Assembly (NCBI GenBank): GCA_006227805.1
Contig: SBFT01000417.1
Location: 1 to 17,458, forward strand
Direction: 5' to 3'
From: Paracoccaceae bacterium
GTDB taxonomy: Bacteria; Pseudomonadota; Alphaproteobacteria; Rhodobacterales; Rhodobacteraceae
DNA: 17,458 bases
Notes under the pieces: generated by a model
Databases searched by the model: none
What the model was told of the DNA's origin: nothing
What the model saw: the letters and a program-made list of their open reading frames with translations, nothing else
Shown here: positions 1 through 6,362 of the stretch, in pieces
Layout: the number at the start of each line of letters is the position of its first letter
How positions within the stretch are numbered: the stretch's first letter is position 1
Program-made: the position numbers and the translations under genes

Positions 1-1293
1 GCCCTTGAAGTTGAAGGCGCCGCAATAGGCGCGCGAGTTCATCTGGGCGTCGCCCAACTGGATGATCTCGGCCCCGCCGCTGATCGCTTCCCAGACGGTC
101 TCGTTGTCCTTGAGGTCGTCGCGCGACTGGTCGACATAGGACAGTTGCACCGTGTCGCCGTATTCGATCGTGCCGGCATCGGGCTTTTCCTGCCCCGTCA
201 GCATCCGGAACAGCGTCGACTTGCCCGCGCCGTTGGGGCCGATCACGCCGACGATGCCGCCGGGGGGCAGCGAGAAGCTCAGGTCCTCGATCAGGAGCTT
301 GTCGCCCATCGCCTTCTTGAGGCCGTTGACCTCGATCACCTTGGATCCCAGGCGCGGGCCGTTCGGGATGACGATCTGGGCGCGGGCGATCTTTTCGCGT
401 TCGGACTGCGCGGCGAGGTCGTTATAGGCGTTGATACGGGCCTTCTGCTTGGCCTGGCGCGCCTTGGCGCCCTGCCGGATCCATTCCAGTTCGCGCTCGA
501 GCGTCTTCTGGCGCGACTTGTCCTCGCGCGCTTCCTGTTCCAGGCGCTTGGCCTTCTGTTCCAGCCAGCTGGAATAGTTCCCTTCGTAGGGGATGCCGCG
601 CCCGCGGTCGAGTTCCAGGATCCAGCCGGTGATGTCGTCGAGGAAATAGCGGTCGTGGGTGACGATCAGGATCGTGCCCTTGTAGTCGATCAGGTGCTGT
701 TGCAGCCAGGCGATGGTTTCGGCGTCGAGGTGGTTCGTCGGTTCGTCGAGCAGCAGCATCTCGGGCGCTTCCAGCAGCAGCTTGCACAGCGCCACGCGGC
801 GGCGTTCGCCGCCCGAGAGCGTCTTGACGCTCGCGTCGTCAGGGGGGCAGCGCAGGGCTTCCATCGCCACGTCGATCTGGCTGTCGAGATCCCAGAGGTT
901 GTTGCTGTCGATCTCGTCCTGGAGGGCGGCCATCTCGTCGGCCGTCTCGTCGGAATAATTCATCGCCAGTTCGTTGAAGCGGTCGAGCTTGGCCTTCTTC
1001 GCGGCCACGCCCAGCATCACGTTTTCACGCACGGTCAGGGTTTCGTCAAGCTTGGGCTCCTGCGGGAGATAGCCGACGCGGACGCCTTCGGCGGCCCAGG
1101 CCTCGCCCGAGAAATCGGTGTCGATGCCCGCCATGATCCGCATCAGCGTGGACTTGCCCGCGCCGTTCACGCCGACGACGCCGATCTTCACCCCGGGCAG
1201 GAAGCTGAGATGGATGTTCTCGAAGCATTTCTTGCCGCCGGGATAGGTCTTCGAGACACCCTGCATGTGGTAGACATATTGATAGGCGGCCAT
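1..1293 (-). CDS. ettA: Energy-dependent translational throttle protein EttA (ABC-F), partial
   Basis: ABC-F ATPases of this family bind the ribosomal E site and gate early elongation according to ATP/ADP; they are cytosolic and not transporters. The first 431 codons are present; the family is usually about 550 residues, so the C-terminus lies beyond the left edge. Seen: Walker A GVNGAGKST at residues 41-49, a signature LSGGERRR, Walker B LLLDEPTNHLD, then the charged helical linker (KSRQKTLERELEW, arm/P-site tRNA-interaction motif type) and a second Walker A GPNGAGKST. The opening MAAYQYVYHM is the usual EttA N-terminus. The start ATG at 1293 has GGGAG six bases upstream. It diverges from nadD over 118 bp. 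EttA rather than Uup or YheS is supported by the N-terminus and the linker; confidence is high. Confidence 0.95.
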   Translation of the reverse strand, partial: MAAYQYVYHMQGVSKTYPGGKKCFENIHLSFLPGVKIGVVGVNGAGKSTLMRIMAGIDTDFSGEAWAAEGVRVGYLPQEPKLDETLTVRENVMLGVAAKKAKLDRFNELAMNYSDETADEMAALQDEIDSNNLWDLDSQIDVAMEALRCPPDDASVKTLSGGERRRVALCKLLLEAPEMLLLDEPTNHLDAETIAWLQQHLIDYKGTILIVTHDRYFLDDITGWILELDRGRGIPYEGNYSSWLEQKAKRLEQEAREDKSRQKTLERELEWIRQGAKARQAKQKARINAYNDLAAQSEREKIARAQIVIPNGPRLGSKVIEVNGLKKAMGDKLLIEDLSFSLPPGGIVGVIGPNGAGKSTLFRMLTGQEKPDAGTIEYGDTVQLSYVDQSRDDLKDNETVWEAISGGAEIIQLGDAQMNSRAYCGAFNFKG

Positions 1294-1331
1294 CGGGCGC
1301 TCCCATTTCTGACGTTCGTCGGATCTGCGCC

Positions 1332-1360
1332 TAGATAGCGATGCGCGGGGCCCGGGGCAA
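1332..1360 (-). promoter_or_regulatory. Candidate sigma-70 promoter of ettA
   Basis: On the minus strand TTGCCC (1355-1360) and TATCTA (1332-1337) are separated by exactly 17 bases. A start near 1325 would give a leader of about 32 nt before the ettA ATG. The match is partial in both hexamers, so this is a prediction by eye. Confidence 0.35.
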
Positions 1361-1411
1361 TGCGCAACGGGCCATTTGACAAAGCCTCGGGATCGGGGCC
1401 TGTTGGCGGCG

Positions 1412-2026
1412 ATGCGCACCGGCGAACCCCTGGCACGCCCCGGCGAAGTGATCGGGCTTCTGGGCGGGTCTTTCGACCCGGCCCACCAGGGGCATGTCCA
1501 TGTCACGCGCGAGGCGCTCAAGCGCTTCGGCCTCGACCGGATCTGGTGGCTGGTCTCGCCCGGCAATCCGCTGAAGGCGCGCGGGCCCGCGCCGCTGGCG
1601 CGCCGGATGGAGCGGGCGCGGGCCATCATGCGGCACCCCAGGGTCGAGATCACCGACATCGAGGCGCGCCTGGGCACGCGCTATACCGCGCAGACGCTTG
1701 CGCGGCTGAAGGCGCGCTATCCGGGTGTGCGTTTTGTCTGGCTGATGGGGGCCGACAACCTGGCGCAGTTCCACCGGTGGCAGGACTGGCGCGACATCAT
1801 GGCGTCGGTCGCCGTCGGTGTGCTGGCCCGACCGGGCGAGCGGATCTCGGCCCGGATGTCGCCCGCCGCGCAGGTGTTCCGCTCGGCAAGGCTGAGCGGG
1901 TCGGACAGTCACCTTCTGGGGCGCGTTGATCCGCCCGCATGGTGCTTCGTCAACGTGCCGATGGACCCGTCATCCTCATCCCAGATCCGGGCGCGCGGCG
2001 ACTGGGTGACAGAGCCCGGGGAATGA
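1412..2026 (+). CDS. nadD: Nicotinate-nucleotide adenylyltransferase NadD
   Basis: Transfers AMP from ATP to nicotinate mononucleotide, the penultimate step of NAD synthesis, in the cytosol. With the ATG at 1412 the protein is 204 aa, normal for the family. The nucleotidyltransferase motif GGSFDPAHQGH lies at residues 18-28 (HxGH at 25-28), the middle carries WLMGADNLAQFHRW, and the C-terminus has the SSSQIRARG form of the ISSTxIR motif. An upstream in-frame TTG at 1376 would add 12 residues that resemble no NadD N-terminus, and that TTG is part of the string TTGACA, which looks more like a -35 element, so I prefer the ATG. No strong Shine-Dalgarno sequence precedes the ATG. The gene lies 71 bp before dacB and is not beside rsfS/rlmH, its common partners elsewhere. 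Confidence 0.92.
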   Translation: MRTGEPLARPGEVIGLLGGSFDPAHQGHVHVTREALKRFGLDRIWWLVSPGNPLKARGPAPLARRMERARAIMRHPRVEITDIEARLGTRYTAQTLARLKARYPGVRFVWLMGADNLAQFHRWQDWRDIMASVAVGVLARPGERISARMSPAAQVFRSARLSGSDSHLLGRVDPPAWCFVNVPMDPSSSSQIRARGDWVTEPGE

Positions 2027-2097
2027 TCCCGGGCGGGGATGCAAAAGATCGTCAAACGGGCTTCTGTGGCCCGGAAGGCTGTGCTTAACTCCCCGTC

Positions 2098-3594
2098 ATG
2101 GTATATCTCCCGACCCGCCGTCATTTCCTGTCCGCTTTGGGCGCCTTCGGGCTTGGCGGCCCCGCCCTTGCCGGTGCGCCGCAGGTGTCCCTGCGTCCGC
2201 AGGCCCGGGGCGTGGCCCAGGCCCCGGTGGCGCCGCCTGGGCCCGAAGCCCTGGTCGCGGCGGCGGGCCTGTCGGGGCAGGTGGCCTTCGCCCTGGCCGA
2301 TGTCCGCAGCGGCGCGATGCTGGAAGCCCTGGGCGGCGGCCTGCGCCTGCCGCCCGCCAGCGTCGCCAAGGCGATCACGGCGCTCTATGCCCTCGACACG
2401 CTGGGGGCCGAGCACCGGTTCGAGACGCGTCTTCTGGCGAGGGGAGCGGTCAGCAACGGCATCCTGAGGGGGGACCTGATCCTGTCGGGAGGCGGCGATC
2501 CGACGCTGAGCACCGATCACCTGGCGGCGCTGGCGCGCGGGCTGAAGCAGGCGGGCGTGCGCGAGGTGCAGGGCGACTTCATCGTCCACGAGGGGCTTTT
2601 GCCGCAGATCGGCTCGATCGATCCGGATCAGCCCGATCACGTGGGATACAGCCCGGCGATCTCCGGGATCGCGCTGAATTTCAACCGGGTGCACTTCGAG
2701 TGGAAGCGCGCCGGGAACGGCTATTCCGTCACCATAGACGCCCGCAGCGACACCCTGCGCCCCGAGGTGGGCACCGCGCGCATGCGCATCGTCGCCCGCG
2801 ATCTGCCCGTCTACACCTATGCCTCGGAAAATGGCGTGGATGCCTGGACGGTCGCGGCCGGCGCCCTGGGCAAGGGGGGCGCGCGCTGGTTGCCGGTGCG
2901 CAATCCCGGCGCCTATGCGGGCGACGTCTTCCGGACACTGGCGCGCGCGCAGGGCATCGTGCTGAAGGCGGCGAAGGTGACGCGCGGCGATGGTCCCGGC
3001 GGCACGGTCCTCGCCAATCACTTCAGCGATCCGCTGCGGATGATCCTGCGCGACATGCTGCATTTCTCGACCAACATCACCGCCGAGATGGTCGGCCTGT
3101 CGGCGACCCGCGCGCGGGGCGGCAAGGTGCAGTCTCTGAAGGCCTCGGCCGATGCGATGAACGCCTGGGCAAGGGCGCAGCTGGGGATGCAGAGCGTCGC
3201 GCTGGTGGATCATTCCGGCCTGGGCGACGCGTCCCGGATGACGCCGCAGGACCTGGTTTCGGCGCTTGTCCAGGTGCGGCGGGGCGGGATCCTGCGGCCG
3301 CTTCTGAAGCCCGTCGCGCTCCGGGACGAGCGTGGGCGCATCATCCAGAACCATCCCATCAAGGTCGATGCCAAGACGGGCACGCTGAATTTCGTCTCGG
3401 GCCTTGGCGGCTACATGACGACCGCGGGCGGACGCGAGATGGCCTTCGCCATCTTCACCGCCGACATCGACCAGCGCGCGCGCATCAAGCGGCAGGACCG
3501 CGAGACGCCGCAGGGCGCGCGCAGCTGGAACGGACGGTCGCGAAAACTCCAGCAGGCGCTGATCGAACGCTGGGGGTCGGTCTATCGGGGCTGA
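2098..3594 (+). CDS. dacB: D-alanyl-D-alanine carboxypeptidase/endopeptidase (PBP4/DacB family)
   Basis: A low-molecular-weight penicillin-binding protein that cuts peptidoglycan stem peptides and cross-links in the periplasm. All three active-site motifs are visible: SVAK at residues 88-91 (nucleophile Ser88), STN at 324-326 and KTG at 426-428. The insertion between the first two motifs (over 230 residues) is typical of PBP4 (peptidase S13). At 498 aa it has normal length. The N-terminus carries TRRHFL at 6-11 followed by a mild hydrophobic stretch ending ALAGAP, which fits a twin-arginine signal better than a Sec signal. The start ATG at 2098 has no clear Shine-Dalgarno sequence; a CTTAACT string lies about 9 bases upstream, so a leaderless transcript is possible. 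It ends 14 bp before the convergent terB-like gene. Confidence 0.93.
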   Translation: MVYLPTRRHFLSALGAFGLGGPALAGAPQVSLRPQARGVAQAPVAPPGPEALVAAAGLSGQVAFALADVRSGAMLEALGGGLRLPPASVAKAITALYALDTLGAEHRFETRLLARGAVSNGILRGDLILSGGGDPTLSTDHLAALARGLKQAGVREVQGDFIVHEGLLPQIGSIDPDQPDHVGYSPAISGIALNFNRVHFEWKRAGNGYSVTIDARSDTLRPEVGTARMRIVARDLPVYTYASENGVDAWTVAAGALGKGGARWLPVRNPGAYAGDVFRTLARAQGIVLKAAKVTRGDGPGGTVLANHFSDPLRMILRDMLHFSTNITAEMVGLSATRARGGKVQSLKASADAMNAWARAQLGMQSVALVDHSGLGDASRMTPQDLVSALVQVRRGGILRPLLKPVALRDERGRIIQNHPIKVDAKTGTLNFVSGLGGYMTTAGGREMAFAIFTADIDQRARIKRQDRETPQGARSWNGRSRKLQQALIERWGSVYRG

Positions 3595-3608
3595 CGGGTC
3601 GCCCGCGG

Positions 3609-4031
3609 TCAGGTCAGGTGACGGGCGCGCGCCCCGCGTTCGATCGCGGCGGCATGCAGGCGGTCGAGTTCCAGTTCGTAGCGGATTTCCTCGAGCAGGC
3701 GCAGTTCGCTTTCGTTCAGCGTGCCGTCGGCGGCCGCCACGTCGCAGGCCAGCGCGTAGGCAGTCTCGTAAAGACGCTCGGGCAGGTTGTCGCGGATCAG
3801 CCCGAAGAGCGCGTCCAGCCCGTCTTCCTGTTCGAAGAGGTCGAAGACCACCTGGGCCATCTGCCGCATCCGGTCGATGTCGTAGTCCGAGAAGATCGGC
3901 AGCATGTTCACGGCCGACTGGATCTTGACCAGTTCGGCGGTGCGCAGGTCCTCGTCCGAGGCAGAGACCGCGATCATCAGTGCCACGAGGCAGTCCTGCG
4001 GGCTCAGCGCCTTGGTGTCCGAATTGCTCAC
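3609..4031 (-). CDS. TerB-fold (tellurite-resistance TerB family) protein
   Basis: A 140-aa, all-helical, acidic protein. The segment LACDVAAADGTLNESELRLL is the second TerB-type helical acidic motif (xADGxxxxxE), and the N-terminal half has the matching ALMIAVSASDEDLRTAE repeat. TerB-like domains bind metal or act as partners in stress-related complexes; the biochemical role of single-domain versions is unknown, and there is no ter operon here, so tellurite resistance should not be assumed. The start is GTG at 4031, chosen because AAGGAG lies eight bases upstream; the reading frame stays open further upstream (to 4154) but that part runs through the promoter region of the divergent lysS. It converges with dacB with a 14-bp gap. 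Confidence 0.85.
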   Translation of the reverse strand: MSNSDTKALSPQDCLVALMIAVSASDEDLRTAELVKIQSAVNMLPIFSDYDIDRMRQMAQVVFDLFEQEDGLDALFGLIRDNLPERLYETAYALACDVAAADGTLNESELRLLEEIRYELELDRLHAAAIERGARARHLT

Positions 4032-4055
4032 GCGGGGGGCTCCTTCGCGGAATTT

Positions 4056-4066
4056 GCTGTTGCAGC
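4056..4066. promoter_or_regulatory. Inverted repeat GCTG-N3-CAGC at the terB-like start region
   Basis: GCTG TTG CAGC is a perfect 4+4 inverted repeat just downstream of the candidate -10 of the terB-like gene. Read toward that gene it contains CTGCAAC, the same heptamer that lies downstream of the -10-like sequences of the parA-like and coiled-coil genes. It could be an operator; short repeats also arise by chance. Confidence 0.3.
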
Positions 4067-4068
4067 GC

Positions 4069-4097
4069 AGAATATTGACGCGGTCAGTCCCGCACAA
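4069..4097 (-). promoter_or_regulatory. Candidate promoter of the terB-like gene
   Basis: On the minus strand TTGTGC (4092-4097), a 17-base spacer and TATTCT (4069-4074). Predicted start near 4062, giving a leader of about 31 nt before the GTG at 4031. It occupies almost the same bases as the candidate lysS promoter on the other strand. Confidence 0.4.
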
Positions 4098-4103
4098 TAG
4101 GAA
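4075..4103 (+). promoter_or_regulatory. Candidate promoter of lysS
   Basis: TTGACG (4075-4080), a 17-base spacer and TAGGAA (4098-4103). The -35 is a good match (5/6), the -10 weak (3/6). Predicted start near 4110 gives a leader of about 43 nt. It interlocks with the opposite-strand candidate promoter of the terB-like gene. Confidence 0.35.
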
Positions 4104-4152
4104 GCGGCGGATTGCCGCGCGCGACGGGCGGCAGCGATCCCGGAGAATACCC

Positions 4153-5727
4153 ATGTCGGACCTGCGCGATGCCGCACTCGCCTCGAAAGCCTGGCCTTTT
4201 GAAGAAGCGCGCCGGGTCCTGAAACGCTATGAAAAGGCGCCGCCCGAAAAGGGGTTCGTCCTGTTCGAGACCGGATACGGACCTTCGGGCCTGCCCCATA
4301 TCGGAACGTTCGGAGAGGTGGCGCGCACCACGATGATCCGCCGCGCCTTTCACGAGATCAGCGATATCCCGACGCGGCTGATCTGTTTCTCGGACGATCT
4401 CGACGGGATGCGCAAGGTGCCAGACAACGTGCCCAACCCCGAGATGCTGCGCGAGCATCTGCAAAAGCCCCTGACCAGCGTGCCCGATCCCTTCGGCACG
4501 CATGAGAGCTTCGGCCACCACAACAACGCGATGCTGCGGCGGTTCCTCGACACGTTCGGCTTCGACTACGAATTCTACAGCGCGACGGAATTCTATCGTT
4601 CGGGCCAGTTCGACGAGATCCTGCTGCGCGCGGCCGAGCGCTATGACGCGATCATGAAGGTGATGCTGAAGTCGCTGCGGGACGAACGTCAGCAGACCTA
4701 TTCGATCTTCCTGCCGATCCACCCCGAGACGGGACGCGTTCTCTACGTGCCGCTGAAGGAAGTGAACGCGAAGGACGGCACCATCACCTTCGACGACGAG
4801 ACGGGGCGCGAATGGACGCTGCCGGTCACGGGCGGCAACGTCAAGTTGCAGTGGAAGCCCGATTTCGGCGCGCGCTGGGCGGCGCTGGGCGTCGATTTCG
4901 AGATGTATGGCAAGGACCACTCCACCAACACGCCGATCTACGACGCGATCTGCGAAATCCTGGGCGTGAAGGCGCCCGAGCATTTCACCTATGAGCTGTT
5001 CCTAGACGAGAACGGTCAGAAGATCTCGAAATCCAAGGGCAATGGCCTGTCGATCGACGAATGGCTGACCTATGCCTCGACCGAGTCGCTGTCCTATTTC
5101 ATGTATCAGAAGCCCAAGACGGCCAAGAGGCTGTGGTGGGACGTGATCCCGAAGGCGGTGGACGAATACCACCAGCAATTGCGCGCCTATCCCGACCAGG
5201 ATGCCGCGCAGCGCTTCAACAACCCGGTCTGGCACATCCATGGCGGAGAGGTGCCGGAAAGCACGCTGCTGGTGCCGTTTGCGATGCTTCTGAACCTGGC
5301 GAGCGTTGCGGGTGCGGAAGACAAGGAGACGCTCTGGGGCTTCATCCGCCGCTATGCGCCCGAAGCCAGCGCCGAAACCCATCCCGACATGGACCGGGCG
5401 GCGGGCTTTGCGGTGCGCTACTACAATGACTTCGTGAAGCCCACGAAGACGTTCCGCGCGCCGACCGATGCCGAACGCGCCGCGCTGGAGGAGTTGCGCG
5501 CGCAACTCGCCGCCTATGACGGCCCGGTCGAGGACGAGGCGCTGCAGGCGGTCGTCTACGCGGTGGGCCGCGACCGCTTCGATCCGCTGCGCGACTGGTT
5601 CACGGCGCTTTACGAAGTGCTGCTGGGCGCAAGCCAGGGTCCGCGCTTCGGCGGCTTCATAGCACTTTACGGCGTTGCCGAGACGATTGCGCTGATCGAC
5701 CGCGCGCTGGCGGGCGAACTGGCCTGA
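4153..5727 (+). CDS. lysS: Lysine--tRNA ligase, class I
   Basis: Charges tRNA-Lys with lysine in the cytosol. This is the class I (Rossmann-fold) LysRS, not the class II enzyme of E. coli. The ATP-binding signature appears as HIGT at residues 49-52 within PSGLPHIGTFGE and the KMSKS loop as KISKS at 290-294. A CFSDDLDGMRKVPDN segment follows the HIGH region, typical of class I LysRS. From the ATG at 4153 the protein is 524 aa, the normal length; GGAGA lies six to seven bases upstream. The frame is open further upstream but that region overlaps the divergent terB-like gene in antisense and is not coding. It diverges from the terB-like gene. Class I LysRS is the standard enzyme in many alphaproteobacteria, so this is expected. 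Confidence 0.96.
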   Translation: MSDLRDAALASKAWPFEEARRVLKRYEKAPPEKGFVLFETGYGPSGLPHIGTFGEVARTTMIRRAFHEISDIPTRLICFSDDLDGMRKVPDNVPNPEMLREHLQKPLTSVPDPFGTHESFGHHNNAMLRRFLDTFGFDYEFYSATEFYRSGQFDEILLRAAERYDAIMKVMLKSLRDERQQTYSIFLPIHPETGRVLYVPLKEVNAKDGTITFDDETGREWTLPVTGGNVKLQWKPDFGARWAALGVDFEMYGKDHSTNTPIYDAICEILGVKAPEHFTYELFLDENGQKISKSKGNGLSIDEWLTYASTESLSYFMYQKPKTAKRLWWDVIPKAVDEYHQQLRAYPDQDAAQRFNNPVWHIHGGEVPESTLLVPFAMLLNLASVAGAEDKETLWGFIRRYAPEASAETHPDMDRAAGFAVRYYNDFVKPTKTFRAPTDAERAALEELRAQLAAYDGPVEDEALQAVVYAVGRDRFDPLRDWFTALYEVLLGASQGPRFGGFIALYGVAETIALIDRALAGELA

Positions 5728-5753
5728 GGGCCGGGGGCTGCTGCCCGCCCCTC
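5726..5753 (+). terminator. Imperfect GC-rich hairpin after lysS
   Basis: GAGGG (5726-5730) can pair with CCCTC (5749-5753), and inside it GGGC (5735-5738) with GCCC (5743-5746) around a TGCT loop. It starts at the lysS stop codon. There is no T tract, so a terminator role is only suggested by position. Confidence 0.3.
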
Positions 5754-5782
5754 GGGGTGTTCTCGGCGCGAGCGGCACGGGC

Positions 5783-5810
5783 TTGCCGGGGTGGGACTTT
5801 CCGCTAGGTC
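5783..5810 (+). promoter_or_regulatory. Possible promoter of the DUF4864 gene
   Basis: TTGCCG (5783-5788), 16-base spacer, TAGGTC (5805-5810), about 32 bases upstream of the ATG at 5843. Both hexamers are partial matches. The rest of the 115-bp gap after lysS shows nothing else I can name besides the hairpin at 5726-5753. Confidence 0.25.
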
Positions 5811-5842
5811 ATTGCCTGACGCCATCACGAAAGGGGCAGACC

Positions 5843-6244
5843 ATGCGCGCGATCCTTCTGAGCCTTGCCGTCATGATCGGCCTTGCCGGCGCTGTCCTGG
5901 CGCAAGGAAAGGAGATCGAGGCCACGATCACCGCCCAGATCGAGGCCTTCAAGGCCGACGATTTCGAACGCGCCTTCACCTATGCCAGCCCGAACATCCG
6001 GCGTCTGTTCCAGACGCCCGACAATTTCGGGCGCATGGTCCGGGGCGGCTATCCGATGGTCTGGCGGCCCGCGGAAGTCACCTATCTGGATCTGGCCGAG
6101 GCGGGTGGATACCTGGTCCAGCGCGTCCAGATCCGCGACGCGCAGGGCGCGCTGCACTTTCTGGAATACCAGATGATCGAAGTGGACGGCGCCTGGCGGA
6201 TCAATGGCGTGCGCCTGTTGAAGGCGCCGCCCGCGACCGCCTGA
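5843..6244 (+). CDS. Secreted DUF4864 protein
   Basis: A 133-aa protein with a clear Sec signal peptide (MRAILLSLAVMIGLAGAVLAQG, cleavage expected after ALA around residue 20) and one DUF4864 domain filling the rest: ITAQIEAFKADDFERAFTYA, the SPNIRRLFQTPDNFGRMV segment and YPMVWRP are the conserved parts as I remember the family. The fold is expected to be an SnoaL/NTF2-like cone, but the function is unknown. The start ATG at 5843 fits the signal peptide and is preceded by AAAGGGG; an in-frame ATG further up at 5783 would put 20 residues before the signal sequence and is less likely. It stands alone between lysS and the beta-helix gene. Confidence 0.88.
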   Translation: MRAILLSLAVMIGLAGAVLAQGKEIEATITAQIEAFKADDFERAFTYASPNIRRLFQTPDNFGRMVRGGYPMVWRPAEVTYLDLAEAGGYLVQRVQIRDAQGALHFLEYQMIEVDGAWRINGVRLLKAPPATA

Positions 6245-6258
6245 GCGCGCCCGTTGCA

Positions 6259-6284
6259 GCTTCAGCGTCACGGTGACCTGAAGC
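6259..6284. repeat. Long hairpin after the DUF4864 gene
   Basis: GCTTCAG (6259-6265) pairs with CTGAAGC (6278-6284), continued after a single bulged C (6266) by GTCA-C / G-TGAC around the centre. That is up to 11-12 base pairs in 26 nt. It begins 14 nt after the stop codon, so it may end the DUF4864 transcript, but no T tract follows. Its right arm shares AAGC (6281-6284) with the next hairpin. Confidence 0.5.
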
Positions 6285-6304
6285 GGCGTTAACCGTCGCC
6301 GCTT
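6281..6304. repeat. Second hairpin, overlapping the first
   Basis: AAGCGGCG (6281-6288) and CGCCGCTT (6297-6304) form a perfect 8+8 inverted repeat with an 8-nt loop containing GTTAACC-type sequence. Because 6281-6284 is also the end of the preceding hairpin, the two cannot form fully at the same time. ACCCCTTTG follows. A third small hairpin GGCCC/GGGCC lies at 6323-6338. The rest of the 119-bp gap shows no clear promoter. Confidence 0.5.
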
Positions 6305-6362
6305 ACCCCTTTGCCCGATCCGGGCCCTATCGCGGGCCTGCGCTTTCGGGAAAGGGAATGCG

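Noticed and set aside
145..1338. Plus-strand open frame of nearly 400 codons across ettA
   Set aside because: It is antisense to ettA, whose ATPase motifs are unmistakable; its composition (Gly/Ala/Arg/Leu runs) is that of a shadow frame in high-GC DNA.
1376..1411. TTG at 1376 as the nadD start
   Set aside because: The added 12 residues are unlike NadD, and TTGACA reads better as a -35 element; however the bases at a 16-18 spacing do not form a good -10, so I did not list a promoter either.
1909..3354. Minus-strand open frame of about 480 codons opposite dacB
   Set aside because: Shadow of dacB, which carries all three active-site motifs of its family.
3609..4031. A tellurite-resistance locus
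   Set aside because: Only one TerB-fold gene is present; terA, terC, terD, terE and terZ are not in the window.
6289..6305. TTAACC and TTAC as a CtrA site
   Set aside because: The spacing is ten bases, not seven, and the sequence is explained as the loop and arm of the hairpin at 6281-6304.
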